Source: Vibrio hepatarius
GTDB taxonomy: Bacteria; Pseudomonadota; Gammaproteobacteria; Enterobacterales; Vibrionaceae
Length of the DNA: 64,000 nt
Direction: 5' to 3'
Assembly: GCF_011806575.1 (NCBI RefSeq)
Contig: NZ_JAATOO010000003.1
Location: forward strand, 1-64,000
In this document: positions 52,769 to 61,457 of the stretch, one piece after another
Layout of the letters: each line of letters opens with the position of its first letter
Numbering within the stretch: position 1 is the stretch's first letter
Made by a program: the position numbers and the translations under genes
Notes under the pieces: model-generated
What the model was told of the DNA's origin: nothing
Seen by the model: only the letters and a program-made list of their open reading frames with translations
Databases searched by the model: none

Positions 52769-53254
52769 TTAAGTACGAGTAGGAAGCTCACTACTTGATT
52801 GCGTTTGATTTGACTTTTGATGTAGCCATAAACCACTTGCTTTCATCGTGTAACCGAACACGCCACCCAAGATTAATGAAGGGATAACAAGTTGCCAGTT
52901 ACCATCGGCAGCAAAAGTTGCACAACAGCCGATGAAAGTACCAGGAATGTAGCCAAGCCACGCTTTCTTAGCTTGAATACACATCATGAAAGAAACGATA
53001 GCAGTGATAACGTAACCCATGATTTCCAAAGAAACGAAACTCGATGCTTTGATGATCACCATTGCCCAGAACACACCAGTCATGTTGGTCATCAAACTTT
53101 CAGCTAGCCCTTTCAAACCACTGTTAGGTGATGCAAAGTAACTTGTGCATCCTAAGAATCCTGCCCAAGATAGCAATCCAAGTGAGATGGCAATCCATCC
53201 CCAAAGACCGGACAAAATACCTGTTGTGAGTGAAATAGCGACTAGTGTGCTCAT
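52769..53254 (-). CDS. DUF1097 family membrane protein
   Basis: A 161-residue protein with about five membrane helices (ISLTTGILSGLWGWIAISLGLL and WAGFLGCTSYFASPNSG at the start), typical of the DUF1097 family. Function unknown. The ATG at 53254 with GAGGCG ahead is preferred over 53284. It is adjacent to the LysR gene at 53438 in the same direction, but the gap of 183 bases argues for a separate promoter. Confidence 0.8.
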   Translation of the reverse strand: MSTLVAISLTTGILSGLWGWIAISLGLLSWAGFLGCTSYFASPNSGLKGLAESLMTNMTGVFWAMVIIKASSFVSLEIMGYVITAIVSFMMCIQAKKAWLGYIPGTFIGCCATFAADGNWQLVIPSLILGGVFGYTMKASGLWLHQKSNQTQSSSELPTRT

Positions 53255-53437
53255 AGTGTTACGCCTCATGTGATTCATACACATCGAAAGTACAAGGACG
53301 CATCATAGTGCTAAACGCAGCAAAGATCACAACTCAGATCACATAAAATAAGCAAAAACCCCATCAACAGTCACAAATTACGTGATGCAATCGATGTTTC
53401 AACAGATTTAGTTACTGAAGGTTTTCTAGATTGGTGA

Positions 53438-54343
53438 TCAAAGTACCGTTGGCTTACCTTTCATCATCCGTAGCCCTTCTCGTTTAATGCATTCGATTAA
53501 CGGGTTTTCGACCATGTCTGCGCGCCAGATGAATGACAGCGTACGTTCCATATTGAGATCTGGAACATTCAACGCCACCAATTGCCCGCTATCGATAAAC
53601 CTTTCTACATCAAGATACGGCAAGCAAGTGAGATACTGACCATTGGCAACCATGCTCCTGATCACAGGTACGTGCTCGTATTCTCGCCACACATCTAGGT
53701 CTTCTATTAAATGATGAATGGAGCTATCAAAAATCTTGCGAGTGCCACTGCCGTGCTCTCTCAACACCCAGCGCGCTTGCTCAAGCTGCGCGAGACTAAC
53801 CGTATTGTGCTTTGCAAACGGGTGGTGAGCTGCAGCAACCACCGTTAAATGGTCACGACACCAGACCTCTTGTTCGATTCGGTTATCGTCACAACGCCCT
53901 TCGATAATGCCGAGGTCGTATTTGTAATCAAGCACGCCCTGAATGACACTATCGGTACTTTTTACATTCAGCAGAATACGCAATTCTGGAAATGAATTAT
54001 CAATAATACTGATAAGGTCTGGAACTAAATGTTCAGCTGGTGTTTGGCTAGCGCCAAGCTTTACGTTACCACTTAATAAATGCTGCTCGTAGAACCCCAT
54101 TTCGATCTGTTGAGCGTCTTGTAACAGACGTTTCGCTTTTGGCCTGAGCCACATCCCCCAATGGGTAAGCGCCATCTGCTTACCTTGTCTCTCAAATAAC
54201 GGTCGACCCAACATTTTTTCTAATTGTGCCAACGACATACTGGTTGCTGATTGAGTCAACGCCAGTTTATCCGCCGCCAAGCTAACACTGCCTGTATCCG
54301 CCACTGCGTCGAATACAGCTAATTGTTTTAGTGAGTATCTCAT
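53438..54343 (-). CDS. LysR family transcriptional regulator
   Basis: A 301-residue regulator: N-terminal helix-turn-helix LAVFDAVADTGSVSLAADKL and a substrate-binding domain (about 90-290, VKLGASQTPAEHLVPDL). It resembles YeiE/CysB-like LysR proteins. It is divergent from focA-CBS, with an ATC-N9-GAT type site between them at 54459-54473, so it probably regulates focA. Effector unknown. Confidence 0.85.
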   Translation of the reverse strand: MRYSLKQLAVFDAVADTGSVSLAADKLALTQSATSMSLAQLEKMLGRPLFERQGKQMALTHWGMWLRPKAKRLLQDAQQIEMGFYEQHLLSGNVKLGASQTPAEHLVPDLISIIDNSFPELRILLNVKSTDSVIQGVLDYKYDLGIIEGRCDDNRIEQEVWCRDHLTVVAAAHHPFAKHNTVSLAQLEQARWVLREHGSGTRKIFDSSIHHLIEDLDVWREYEHVPVIRSMVANGQYLTCLPYLDVERFIDSGQLVALNVPDLNMERTLSFIWRADMVENPLIECIKREGLRMMKGKPTVL

Positions 54344-54457
54344 TCCACTTCAATCCTTGTTTTCGGACTTATTTTTCTTCTTGGGACTTGTTGTCGAATG
54401 TTTCGAATATAACCGACAAATACGCAAACCGTTTCATTTTAACGAGTGACATTGTTA

Positions 54458-54492
54458 TATCAATATTTTTGATAAGGTTTTTAAAAATTATC
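54458..54492. promoter_or_regulatory. LysR-type binding site cluster between the regulator and focA
   Basis: TATCAA (54458-54463) and TTGATA (54469-54474) form an inverted repeat that satisfies ATC-N9-GAT. GATAA (54471-54475) and TTATC (54488-54492) add an overlapping dyad. The two lie about 80-110 bases before the focA leader. A LysR tetramer could bind both. Confidence 0.55.
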
Positions 54493-54570
54493 AATTTTAC
54501 CTGTAGCAACACGCGCCCTAATCTGGATTGGCAACGAGGGATTTCTTCTTGCAAACATAAGGAGGTAACT

Positions 54571-54600
54571 ATGCATTTTCAGACCCGGGAGCATTTATGA
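54571..54600 (+). CDS. Nine-residue leader ORF overlapping the focA start
   Basis: MHFQTREHL is preceded by AAGGAGG at ideal distance, the strongest ribosome site in the neighbourhood. Its stop TGA overlaps the focA ATG as ATGA. The frame differs from focA, so it cannot be an N-terminal extension. It is a candidate coupling or attenuation leader peptide. Confidence 0.55.
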   Translation: MHFQTREHL

Positions 54601-56045
54601 CTCAGGCTCAAGCGAACATTCAATATTTCTCACCAATGGAAATGATGGCTGAAGCAGAAAAGTTTGCGCTTAGTAAAGCGAAGAAAACAAGCTCGATGAC
54701 TTTAAGCCTTGCTGTAATGGCTGGCGCATTCATTGGCCTAGCTTTTCTTTTCTACATTACCGTTACAACTGGCAGCGCAAACGCTGGATGGGGATTAAGC
54801 CGATTTGCAGGTGGCTTAGCATTCAGTATGGGCTTAATTCTCATCGTTATATGCGGTGGCGAGCTGTTTACAAGCTCCGTGTTAACCAGTATTGCCTGGG
54901 CAAACAAGCAGATCACTTTCGGCAAAATGCTCAAAACATGGGGCAAAGTTTACGTTGGTAACTTTATTGGCGCGATGTTATTGCTGGCCATTGTCACCGC
55001 TGCAGGTTTATACCAAATGGATAACGGGCAATGGGGTCTTAACGCGCTGAATATTGCACAGCACAAGCTCCACCACTCTGTCATTCAAGCGTTTGCTTTG
55101 GGCATTTTATGTAACCTTTTGGTTTGTCTAGCTATTTGGCTAACTTTCAGCAGCGCAAATGCAATGACCAAAGCGGTAATGACCATCCTACCCGTTGCGA
55201 TGTTCGTATCCAGTGGATTTGAACACTGCGTAGCAAACATGTTCATGGTGCCACTAGGTATCGTCATTCAGACCTTTGCACCTGAAAGCTTTTGGAGTCA
55301 GGTTGGCGTCACCCAAGCGCAATACGCTGACCTCAATATTACGCAATTTGTTACCGCTAACTTAATACCGGTAACGCTAGGAAACATCGTCGGAGGCTCA
55401 GTACTGGTTGGCTTGGCTAACTGGAGCATCTACCGCCGTCCACAACTTAAAGCAGCATCACTTTCAACGATCACTACGACTACAAAATTAGCGTCAGTTA
55501 AGGAAACCACTATGAGCACTAACATTCTTGTTCAAGACATCATGAACCCAAATCCAATCACTCTAAGTGCAGACGTTCATACTCCTGCTGCGATTGATAC
55601 ATTGCTAGACAATCACATCATCAGCGCCCCCGTCGTTGACGTGGAAGGTCGCTTGGTGGGTTTCTTCTCGGCTCACGACGTGATGGTCGATTTGTGGTGC
55701 CAAGATTACTTGCCAGTAGCAGGACAGAAAGTGGTCGACTTAATGTCTCGTGACGTGGTGGCGATCGATGTCGCAGATAAGCTTATCGACGTCGCTGAGT
55801 TCTTATGCATCGATAAAGACCAGCTCTACCCAACAACCAGCGTTGGCATCGCAACACGCTTCAGCACTCTATCTTTAGAAGAAAGAGCTAAATCAATGCG
55901 CGTTAGCAAACCACATGTACTTCCAGTGCTAGATAACGGCAAATTGGTTGGGATTGTGACTCGTGAAAACGTATTAGCGGCACTAAGAACGGTTTACGGC
56001 GAACGTGTGTCTTTGGTTGAAGAAAAAGCACTAGAAACAGCGTAA
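54597..56045 (+). CDS. focA: Formate/nitrite transporter with C-terminal CBS domains (FocA-CBS)
   Basis: A 482-residue fusion. Residues about 15-285 form a formate/nitrite channel with six membrane helices (FKFYITV-like helix 1, ICGGELFTSSV, YVGNFIGAMLL, GILCNLLVCLAIWL, HCVANMFMVPLGI, VTLGNIVGGSVLVGLANW). A Thr/Lys linker (285-305) joins two CBS domains (about 310-475, VQDIMNPNPITLSAD and VSKPHVLPVLDNGKLVGIVTRENVLAAL). CBS pairs bind adenosyl ligands, so channel gating by AMP/ATP is inferred. Canonical FocA from E. coli lacks this part. An internal ATG at 55512 with AAGGA ahead could also give a free CBS protein. Confidence 0.88.
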   Translation: MTQAQANIQYFSPMEMMAEAEKFALSKAKKTSSMTLSLAVMAGAFIGLAFLFYITVTTGSANAGWGLSRFAGGLAFSMGLILIVICGGELFTSSVLTSIAWANKQITFGKMLKTWGKVYVGNFIGAMLLLAIVTAAGLYQMDNGQWGLNALNIAQHKLHHSVIQAFALGILCNLLVCLAIWLTFSSANAMTKAVMTILPVAMFVSSGFEHCVANMFMVPLGIVIQTFAPESFWSQVGVTQAQYADLNITQFVTANLIPVTLGNIVGGSVLVGLANWSIYRRPQLKAASLSTITTTTKLASVKETTMSTNILVQDIMNPNPITLSADVHTPAAIDTLLDNHIISAPVVDVEGRLVGFFSAHDVMVDLWCQDYLPVAGQKVVDLMSRDVVAIDVADKLIDVAEFLCIDKDQLYPTTSVGIATRFSTLSLEERAKSMRVSKPHVLPVLDNGKLVGIVTRENVLAALRTVYGERVSLVEEKALETA

Positions 56046-56113
56046 ACCGCACTCAACGACCGACGTAGTGTTTCACTCAGAATTTGGTCAGGAAATAAGT
56101 CGCTTGATCAAAA

Positions 56114-56139
56114 AAGCCCTCAACATCTGTTGAGGGCTT
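56114..56139. terminator. Terminator between focA and yceI
   Basis: AAGCCCTCAAC-ATCT-GTTGAGGGCTT, perfect 11-base stem, with A-run before and T-rich stretch after. Serves both convergent genes. Confidence 0.82.
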
Positions 56140-56163
56140 CTCTATATTTAGCAGTAACTTGTG

Positions 56164-56727
56164 TTACTTTTGCACGCCTTCTACGTGTAGTTCCATATCA
56201 ACATAGCTAGATGAACCCATGACTGCGATGTTGAAGTCAGCAAGCTCTAGACGAGTTGTACCGTAGAAACCAGCACGTTGACCACCCCAAGGGTCTTGAC
56301 CAGCACCGATGAACTCAGCATCGATAGTCACTGGCTTAGTCACGCCGTGTAGGTTCAAATCACCCATCACTTCAAGTTTACCGTCACCTTTATCTACAAC
56401 TTTAGTGCTGGTAAACGTTGCTTTAGAGTACTTAGATGCATCAATAAAATCTGAGCTACGAATGTGCTTGTCACGCTCTGCATGGTTTGAGTCTAAGCTT
56501 GTAGTGTCTACATTTACTGTCACTTTAGAAGCCTCAACGTTTGCAGGATCGTAAGAAAACTCACCATCAAATTTGTTAAAGCGACCTTTGATAAAGCTGT
56601 AACCTAAGTGGCTTACTTTAAAGTTAACCGATGCGTGTGCACCTTTTGTATCAATCACGTAATCCGCTGCGCTTGCACCAAATGGCAGTGTCATTGCCAA
56701 TGCTAGTCCAATTAACGTCTTTTTCAT
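56164..56727 (-). CDS. yceI: YceI family periplasmic protein
   Basis: The 187-residue protein has a signal peptide (MKKTLIGLALAMTLPFGASA) and a lipocalin-like YceI barrel (YVIDTKGAHASVNFKVSHLGY, SKATFTSTKVVDKGDG, LNLHGVTKPVTI). Homologues bind isoprenoid or polyprenyl quinone-like molecules. It overlaps the upstream cytochrome b561 gene by 4 bases and is co-transcribed with it, as in E. coli yceJI. Confidence 0.93.
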   Translation of the reverse strand: MKKTLIGLALAMTLPFGASAADYVIDTKGAHASVNFKVSHLGYSFIKGRFNKFDGEFSYDPANVEASKVTVNVDTTSLDSNHAERDKHIRSSDFIDASKYSKATFTSTKVVDKGDGKLEVMGDLNLHGVTKPVTIDAEFIGAGQDPWGGQRAGFYGTTRLELADFNIAVMGSSSYVDMELHVEGVQK

Positions 56728-57263
56728 TTTGAAGCTCCTATCATTTTGCGTAGCGTGTTGTCTTTATTAATAAAGTGGTGTTTTAACGCAGCCAATGCAT
56801 GTGCTGCCGCAATTAAAATCAATGCCCATGCAACGTAGAAATGTATTTCACCCGCTAAGTCAGCTTGGCCCTCAAAGAAAGCGCCTGCCCCCGGTACGGT
56901 AAACCACGTAAATACATCAATTCCACGACCATCTTCCGTTGAGATCAGGTAACCAGATACAAACAGAGCAACTAAAAGTAGATACATCAAAATGTGTGCA
57001 ATCTTAGCGCCAGTTACTTCGTAAGGTTGGCCTTCAATCTTTGGTGACGGCGTCACATGTTTCCACACTATTCTGAACACGGTCAGAATAGCTAATAGAA
57101 TTCCTATAGACTTATGCCAATGAGGTGCGGTGCGATACCATTCGCTGTAGTAGGACAAGTCCACCATCCACAATCCAACACCAAACATACCTATTACAAC
57201 AACAGCAGATAACCAATGTATCGCTCGAGCAATAGGGTTATAGTTTTTTACTTCAGGTTTCAT
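56724..57263 (-). CDS. Cytochrome b561 (YceJ-like)
   Basis: A 179-residue membrane protein with four helices. His residues in ARAIHWLSAVVVIGMF and WHKSIGILLAILTVFRI and near the C-terminus (HALAALKHHFINKDN) are candidate haem b ligands. Together with YceI it resembles an electron-transfer pair for superoxide or quinone oxidation in the membrane; CybB is the best studied member. First gene of the two-gene unit. Confidence 0.9.
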   Translation of the reverse strand: MKPEVKNYNPIARAIHWLSAVVVIGMFGVGLWMVDLSYYSEWYRTAPHWHKSIGILLAILTVFRIVWKHVTPSPKIEGQPYEVTGAKIAHILMYLLLVALFVSGYLISTEDGRGIDVFTWFTVPGAGAFFEGQADLAGEIHFYVAWALILIAAAHALAALKHHFINKDNTLRKMIGASK

Positions 57264-57416
57264 CGCAAGCTTTCCACAAATAAATGATTCTTCTTATCAC
57301 TAAAGAATACCTAACACCCCATAGGTTTAACAGATTATTTACCAATCTTTACAAGGGTGACACTGCCGCAACCTGATGAAGTCGTTCAAAATTTTCGAAG
57401 GAACTTATATAAGAAG

Positions 57417-57665
57417 CTAAAAATCACTAATCTGTTCTATCTCATACAATTCATCTGCAATATCCATCATTTTACGTTGCATAACAATTTGAGCGTCGCT
57501 CAATCCCTTGTTATAAAAGGCGGGGGCAAATTTATCGACGATGAAATCAAGCAGAAAATCTGCGTCAAATTGACCAATTTCAACGTCTAATTCGTCTTCT
57601 AAATAGCCCTTTAACGCGTTGGACATCGCTTGTTTTTGTTGTGATGTAAATTCAATCTTGGACAT
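57417..57665 (-). CDS. DUF2164 family protein
   Basis: An 82-residue acidic helical protein (MSKIEFTSQQKQAMSNALKG, DVEIGQFDADFLLDF, LSDAQIVMQRKMMDIADELYEIE) matching the DUF2164 family. Function unknown. Single gene, divergent from the unknown gene at 57753. Confidence 0.8.
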   Translation of the reverse strand: MSKIEFTSQQKQAMSNALKGYLEDELDVEIGQFDADFLLDFIVDKFAPAFYNKGLSDAQIVMQRKMMDIADELYEIEQISDF

Positions 57666-57752
57666 AAACCATTAACTCTACGTGAATTTTCGGCAATTAA
57701 GTGTAACTGAACTTTACACTAGCATGATAACCTAAGCCTGCTTTATGCAGTC

Positions 57753-58403
57753 ATGGAGATAATGAGATTGTTATTGGATGTGCTAATTCAAAGTGTGAAT
57801 GAGTTTCAGGCAGATTGCATGAAACTGTGCGAAAAGCACTACCCAACCATACATAACAGAGGAATGAGCGAACACCATTTGGGTTTAGCGTTTGCTCGTC
57901 GTTTATCGCGCACGTTGAATGAATTTGGCCACGCCTACGAATACAAGCCTCTGGAAAGCATAAGCAGCGCCGAATACCCACATCACTATCGAGTAAGTTC
58001 TGAAATCGGTTCGGTTTGGATTCTTACTTCACATCTTGTTAGTGCGGGGTCTTCTTGTCGAAAAAAGCAGCTTAAAACGATTGCTCAATGGAAAGAAGAA
58101 TATGGATTCGCTGTGCAACCGAATGATTTACTTTTAATGCTGACTGACCATTGGATTACCCGCAGTAAACAAAGCCGCGAGTTACTCCACTGGTGGACGG
58201 GACAACTGCCCGATGAAATTGATGACTACCGCACGCAAGGAATAAGCCTGTACGAAAGTGAGTCTCAGTTAGCGCTCTCGCTAGAACAACACTTTAACTT
58301 AAGTCCCTACTACGTAAAGTTTACTCATCCGCTTAAACGTGCGACCGACCAGCAAATGGTAAGAAAGTACATTCAGTTATTTTCAGTAGTACAACTCAGC
58401 TGA
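57753..58403 (+). CDS. Hypothetical protein, unknown family
   Basis: A 216-residue soluble protein, no signal peptide or membrane helix. It contains many His and aromatic residues (HHYRVSSEIGSVWILTSHLVS, DHWITRSKQSRELLHWWTGQLP). I do not recognise a family; codon use is like the neighbours and the frame is long, so it is real. Two ATGs (57753 and 57762) are possible starts; neither has an ideal ribosome site. Function not assigned. Confidence 0.7.
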   Translation: MEIMRLLLDVLIQSVNEFQADCMKLCEKHYPTIHNRGMSEHHLGLAFARRLSRTLNEFGHAYEYKPLESISSAEYPHHYRVSSEIGSVWILTSHLVSAGSSCRKKQLKTIAQWKEEYGFAVQPNDLLLMLTDHWITRSKQSRELLHWWTGQLPDEIDDYRTQGISLYESESQLALSLEQHFNLSPYYVKFTHPLKRATDQQMVRKYIQLFSVVQLS

Positions 58404-58426
58404 TTGATTAAATCAAACCAATCAGC
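58399..58426. terminator. Possible terminator between 57753 gene and PNPOx gene
   Basis: GCTGATTG-N12-CAATCAGC, overlapping the upstream stop, followed by TTTG. Weak T-run on both strands. Confidence 0.4.
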
Positions 58427-58433
58427 TTTGTGC

Positions 58434-59000
58434 TTACTTGGTTGATGCAAGCCCAGTGCGTTCAACGATTTCAGTGTCAAAGCCATCTAAGCTCTTTTGA
58501 TTCCGTGTTTCCCAATACTCTTTAACACCGTCACGTCCGCGTTTATCTGCCCACTTAATGAGATCATCGCGTTCACCTTCATAGGCAAAATACGGAACAG
58601 ACATACCGCATGATGCCTGCACTAACTCGATATCTAATATGAAGATCTGACGAGCGCCAGTATACGTTGGAAAGAGTTCAACATAGCGTTGCCATTCTGA
58701 ATCACCTTCGTGTAACACCGTCGCATTGCCGTAGGCACGTAAAATCAACGGTGCACCTTCGAAGGCGCAAAACATGATCGTCATGCGAGCATTTCTAAGT
58801 ACATGCGCAGCAGATTCATTGCCGCTGCCCGTTAAGTTAAGCCAGGCTATTTTCTTTGAATCAATGACTCTTAATGAATCACCACCTTTCGGGGATAAGT
58901 TTACTTTCCCACTTTCCGCTGCCGTCGCAACAAAATAGATATTTTGTTTATCGATAAACTCAATCTGTTTGTTAGTTAATTCTTCAAACGTTTTGCCCAT
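58434..59000 (-). CDS. Pyridoxamine 5'-phosphate oxidase-like FMN protein
   Basis: A 188-residue protein of the PNPOx-like split-barrel fold: FVATAAESGKVNLSPKGGDSLRVIDSKKIAW and RNARMTIMFCAFEGAPLILRAYG fit the family (about 15-140). It likely binds FMN or F420-like cofactor; substrate unknown, and it need not make pyridoxal phosphate. ATG at 59000 with AAGGAG seven bases ahead is chosen over 59033. Confidence 0.82.
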   Translation of the reverse strand: MGKTFEELTNKQIEFIDKQNIYFVATAAESGKVNLSPKGGDSLRVIDSKKIAWLNLTGSGNESAAHVLRNARMTIMFCAFEGAPLILRAYGNATVLHEGDSEWQRYVELFPTYTGARQIFILDIELVQASCGMSVPYFAYEGERDDLIKWADKRGRDGVKEYWETRNQKSLDGFDTEIVERTGLASTK

Positions 59001-59398
59001 GGTTGCTCTCCTTAGCCAAGATATATTATCCAAACAAAGCTACGTTCCAGTATCCTGCTTGATCGCATTCATTATATAACGCCAACTTGATTGAAATTGA
59101 TACCGAGCTGATTAAAACCCCTGCGTTTTCTGAAAGAAATCGTAAATATTTCAGTTTTAACTAACAATTATATTCATTATCAGAAAGTAAGCATTCTCTT
59201 ATGTGCCGTGCTAAGCACAAGTGAAAACAGGCGAGATGTTGTTATGTATCTAGGATAAAGTAATCAAATCATACAAAATAGAATTAGTTATAGTGCGCAA
59301 ATGTCTAACTGGAGTGTGGAAATTATGCCTAGATAAATGGTGCTTGGATGTCATAGTGCTTTCATTTAACTGAGACATACTCGCTCAAATTAAGAGTA
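59001..59398. other. Intergenic region without a recognised gene
   Basis: AT-rich, 398 bases between two divergent genes. It must hold promoters for the PNPOx gene and the lipase gene. I see no ORF with a ribosome site and no strong dyad. Confidence 0.5.
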
Positions 59399-60202
59399 AT
59401 GACCGTCGGTTCAGTGAAAAAACTAAAACGCTATCAATACGAAAGATATGCCGTTCTGTGCAATTTGGCTTATTCCCGTGTGTTAAAACAAACCCGTTAC
59501 GGTTTCGCCCCCAATGGCCAACGCGTCATCCATAATCGCTATGGTAAACCGATGATTCGAGTCCTTTGGAGTAATGATAATGATGAAGTCATTGTTGTGA
59601 TTAAGGGCTCTCATAACCCTGTCGATTGGTTACTCAATCTCGCGATGTGGCAGAAAAAATGTCACCAATTTGGCTTAAATTATTCAATTCACGCCGGTTT
59701 TCATTACTTACTTACCCAAGAGAGTATGCCGAGTCATAAGAGTGACCACTTAGGGCTCTCTGTTTATGAGCGTTTGCAAACCATACTGCTCACTCACATT
59801 GAACAAGGTAAAAGAATCACTTTTACTGGACACTCTTCCGGTGGTGCACTAGGCTGCGTACTTGCCGACGCACTTGAGAATAAATACCCCAAATCCATCA
59901 AACGCGTGGTGACCTTTGGACAACCCGCGTTTGGCGGTTTATCGCTGAGAAAACACTATCAACTGGCGCATAAAACCTTTCGAATATGCTGTGACCTCGA
60001 CATCGTCACATTTTTGCCCCCTCTTGCAGGATTGTACCTACATACAGGAAAAATGCTTTGGCTATACAATGGACGAATATATGAAAACACTCCTACTCTT
60101 ATTCGTCTAGGGCGATCATTAGCTTCATGGTTGATGAGGCCTTTCTCGTATCATTTGATGGAGAAATACATTAGAAATAAAGATTTTTTTGATGAACGCT
60201 AA
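59399..60202 (+). CDS. Lipase class 3 family alpha/beta hydrolase
   Basis: A 267-residue protein. The nucleophile elbow TFTGHSSGGALG places the catalytic Ser at 146; VVTFGQPAFGG and CCDLDIVTFLPP follow as in class 3 lipases, with the catalytic Asp likely in the DLD segment. No signal peptide is present, so it may be cytoplasmic. It could act on triacylglycerol or phospholipid; the substrate is not known. The gap to the EAL gene is 143 bases. Confidence 0.82.
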   Translation: MTVGSVKKLKRYQYERYAVLCNLAYSRVLKQTRYGFAPNGQRVIHNRYGKPMIRVLWSNDNDEVIVVIKGSHNPVDWLLNLAMWQKKCHQFGLNYSIHAGFHYLLTQESMPSHKSDHLGLSVYERLQTILLTHIEQGKRITFTGHSSGGALGCVLADALENKYPKSIKRVVTFGQPAFGGLSLRKHYQLAHKTFRICCDLDIVTFLPPLAGLYLHTGKMLWLYNGRIYENTPTLIRLGRSLASWLMRPFSYHLMEKYIRNKDFFDER

Positions 60203-60345
60203 ATGACAATTATGGGACATTACTTCAGAAAATATTCCTTAGATCTAAGGCATTCTTAAATTACTCTATAAAACACATTGCAGTAGATAGTTGAAATATA
60301 ACAACTCCTACACCAAATATGCCCTAGGCCATTTACGTATCTTAT

Positions 60346-61209
60346 GTGAACACATCAGTTGATTCATATAATTATCAAATTGGGTTCCCAAATTTTCAGG
60401 AAGGTGTACCAACTAAGATGATTCTCAATACCCAAAGTCAGTTTGAAAGTTGTCTGTCCATCAACGACCAACAGCAGTACATTGCCGTCTACAATGGCCT
60501 CACGTTGAACAGCGTATTTCAACCCATACACGATACTCAACAAAGTATCGTCGGTGTTGAAGCGCTAGTACGTATATTCGATAGTAATCAACAACCTATC
60601 CGCCCAGACCTATTTTTTGGCTCTACTGAAGTGAGTGACAATGACAAAGTGAATGTCGAACGTCTAAGCCGCGTTATTCACATGCGCAACTTCGCCCGCT
60701 CAGTGCTTAGAGACAAGACATTGTTTTTGAATGTACTGCCTATTGCAGCAGAGAAATTGGCAATGGGTGATATTAAAAGCGGTTTACTTGTTCGTCGAGT
60801 GGAAGAGTTAAAACTCACACACTCTCAAATCGTTCTCGAGCTCATCGAGTTAGATACGCAAAACCCTGAGGTTCTCAACCGCGTTATGCACCAGTTCAAG
60901 CAACACGGTTTCAAAATTGCTGTTGATGACTTTGGTGTCAATGCCTCAACGATTGAGCGCGTTAAAGACATCACGCCGAATATCATTAAGTTTGATCGCT
61001 CGATGTTACTGGAATACTGCGATGGGATTACTAAACCTCTAAAATTCGCAATTGACCTCGCTAAAAGCATCGGGGCAAAAACTGTTATCGAAGGTTTGGA
61101 GACCGAGAAACAGCTTAGGGCGATCCAGCATCTCGATATCGATATGTACCAAGGATTTTACTTTGCGATGCCTACTCCACTCTCTGTAGATGTTGCATAT
61201 ATCAACTAG
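60346..61209 (+). CDS. EAL domain c-di-GMP phosphodiesterase
   Basis: A 287-residue protein with a stand-alone EAL domain (about 48-285). The catalytic residues appear intact: the EAL motif in VGVEALVRIFD, Asn in LFLNVLP, the Glu in VLELIELD, the Asp pair in VDDFGVNA, Lys in IKFDRSM, Glu in VIEGLET and Gln in YQGFYFA. It is therefore likely to hydrolyse c-di-GMP. The start is unsure: GTG at 60346 and ATG at 60418 are both possible, with no strong ribosome site at either. No sensor domain is seen. Confidence 0.82.
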   Translation: MNTSVDSYNYQIGFPNFQEGVPTKMILNTQSQFESCLSINDQQQYIAVYNGLTLNSVFQPIHDTQQSIVGVEALVRIFDSNQQPIRPDLFFGSTEVSDNDKVNVERLSRVIHMRNFARSVLRDKTLFLNVLPIAAEKLAMGDIKSGLLVRRVEELKLTHSQIVLELIELDTQNPEVLNRVMHQFKQHGFKIAVDDFGVNASTIERVKDITPNIIKFDRSMLLEYCDGITKPLKFAIDLAKSIGAKTVIEGLETEKQLRAIQHLDIDMYQGFYFAMPTPLSVDVAYIN

Positions 61210-61344
61210 CGTAATCCTTTGGTTGTGCTCACTTCTACTGCTCCCAGTTAGCAGTTCCGTAAACACCTGTCGACATATTATTAACATCCACTTCGTGATT
61301 AAAATTCAACATTTATAACCACATTTCTTATTTAAACTAATTTA

Positions 61345-61358
61345 TTGCTCTAGATCAG
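61345..61358. promoter_or_regulatory. Possible FNR site upstream of dcuC
   Basis: TTGCTCTAGATCAG resembles TTGAT-N4-ATCAA with 8 of 10 positions matching. It lies 100-113 bases before the dcuC ATG. Anaerobic activation would fit the transporter, but the match is imperfect. Confidence 0.4.
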
Positions 61359-61457
61359 CAGAAGCTAATTTAGCACTCGTGCTACAAGACCATTTTTTGT
61401 AAATTCCTTTTCATACTTTGAAATACTTTTTACGAAATGTAACTTTTAGGACTTTAT

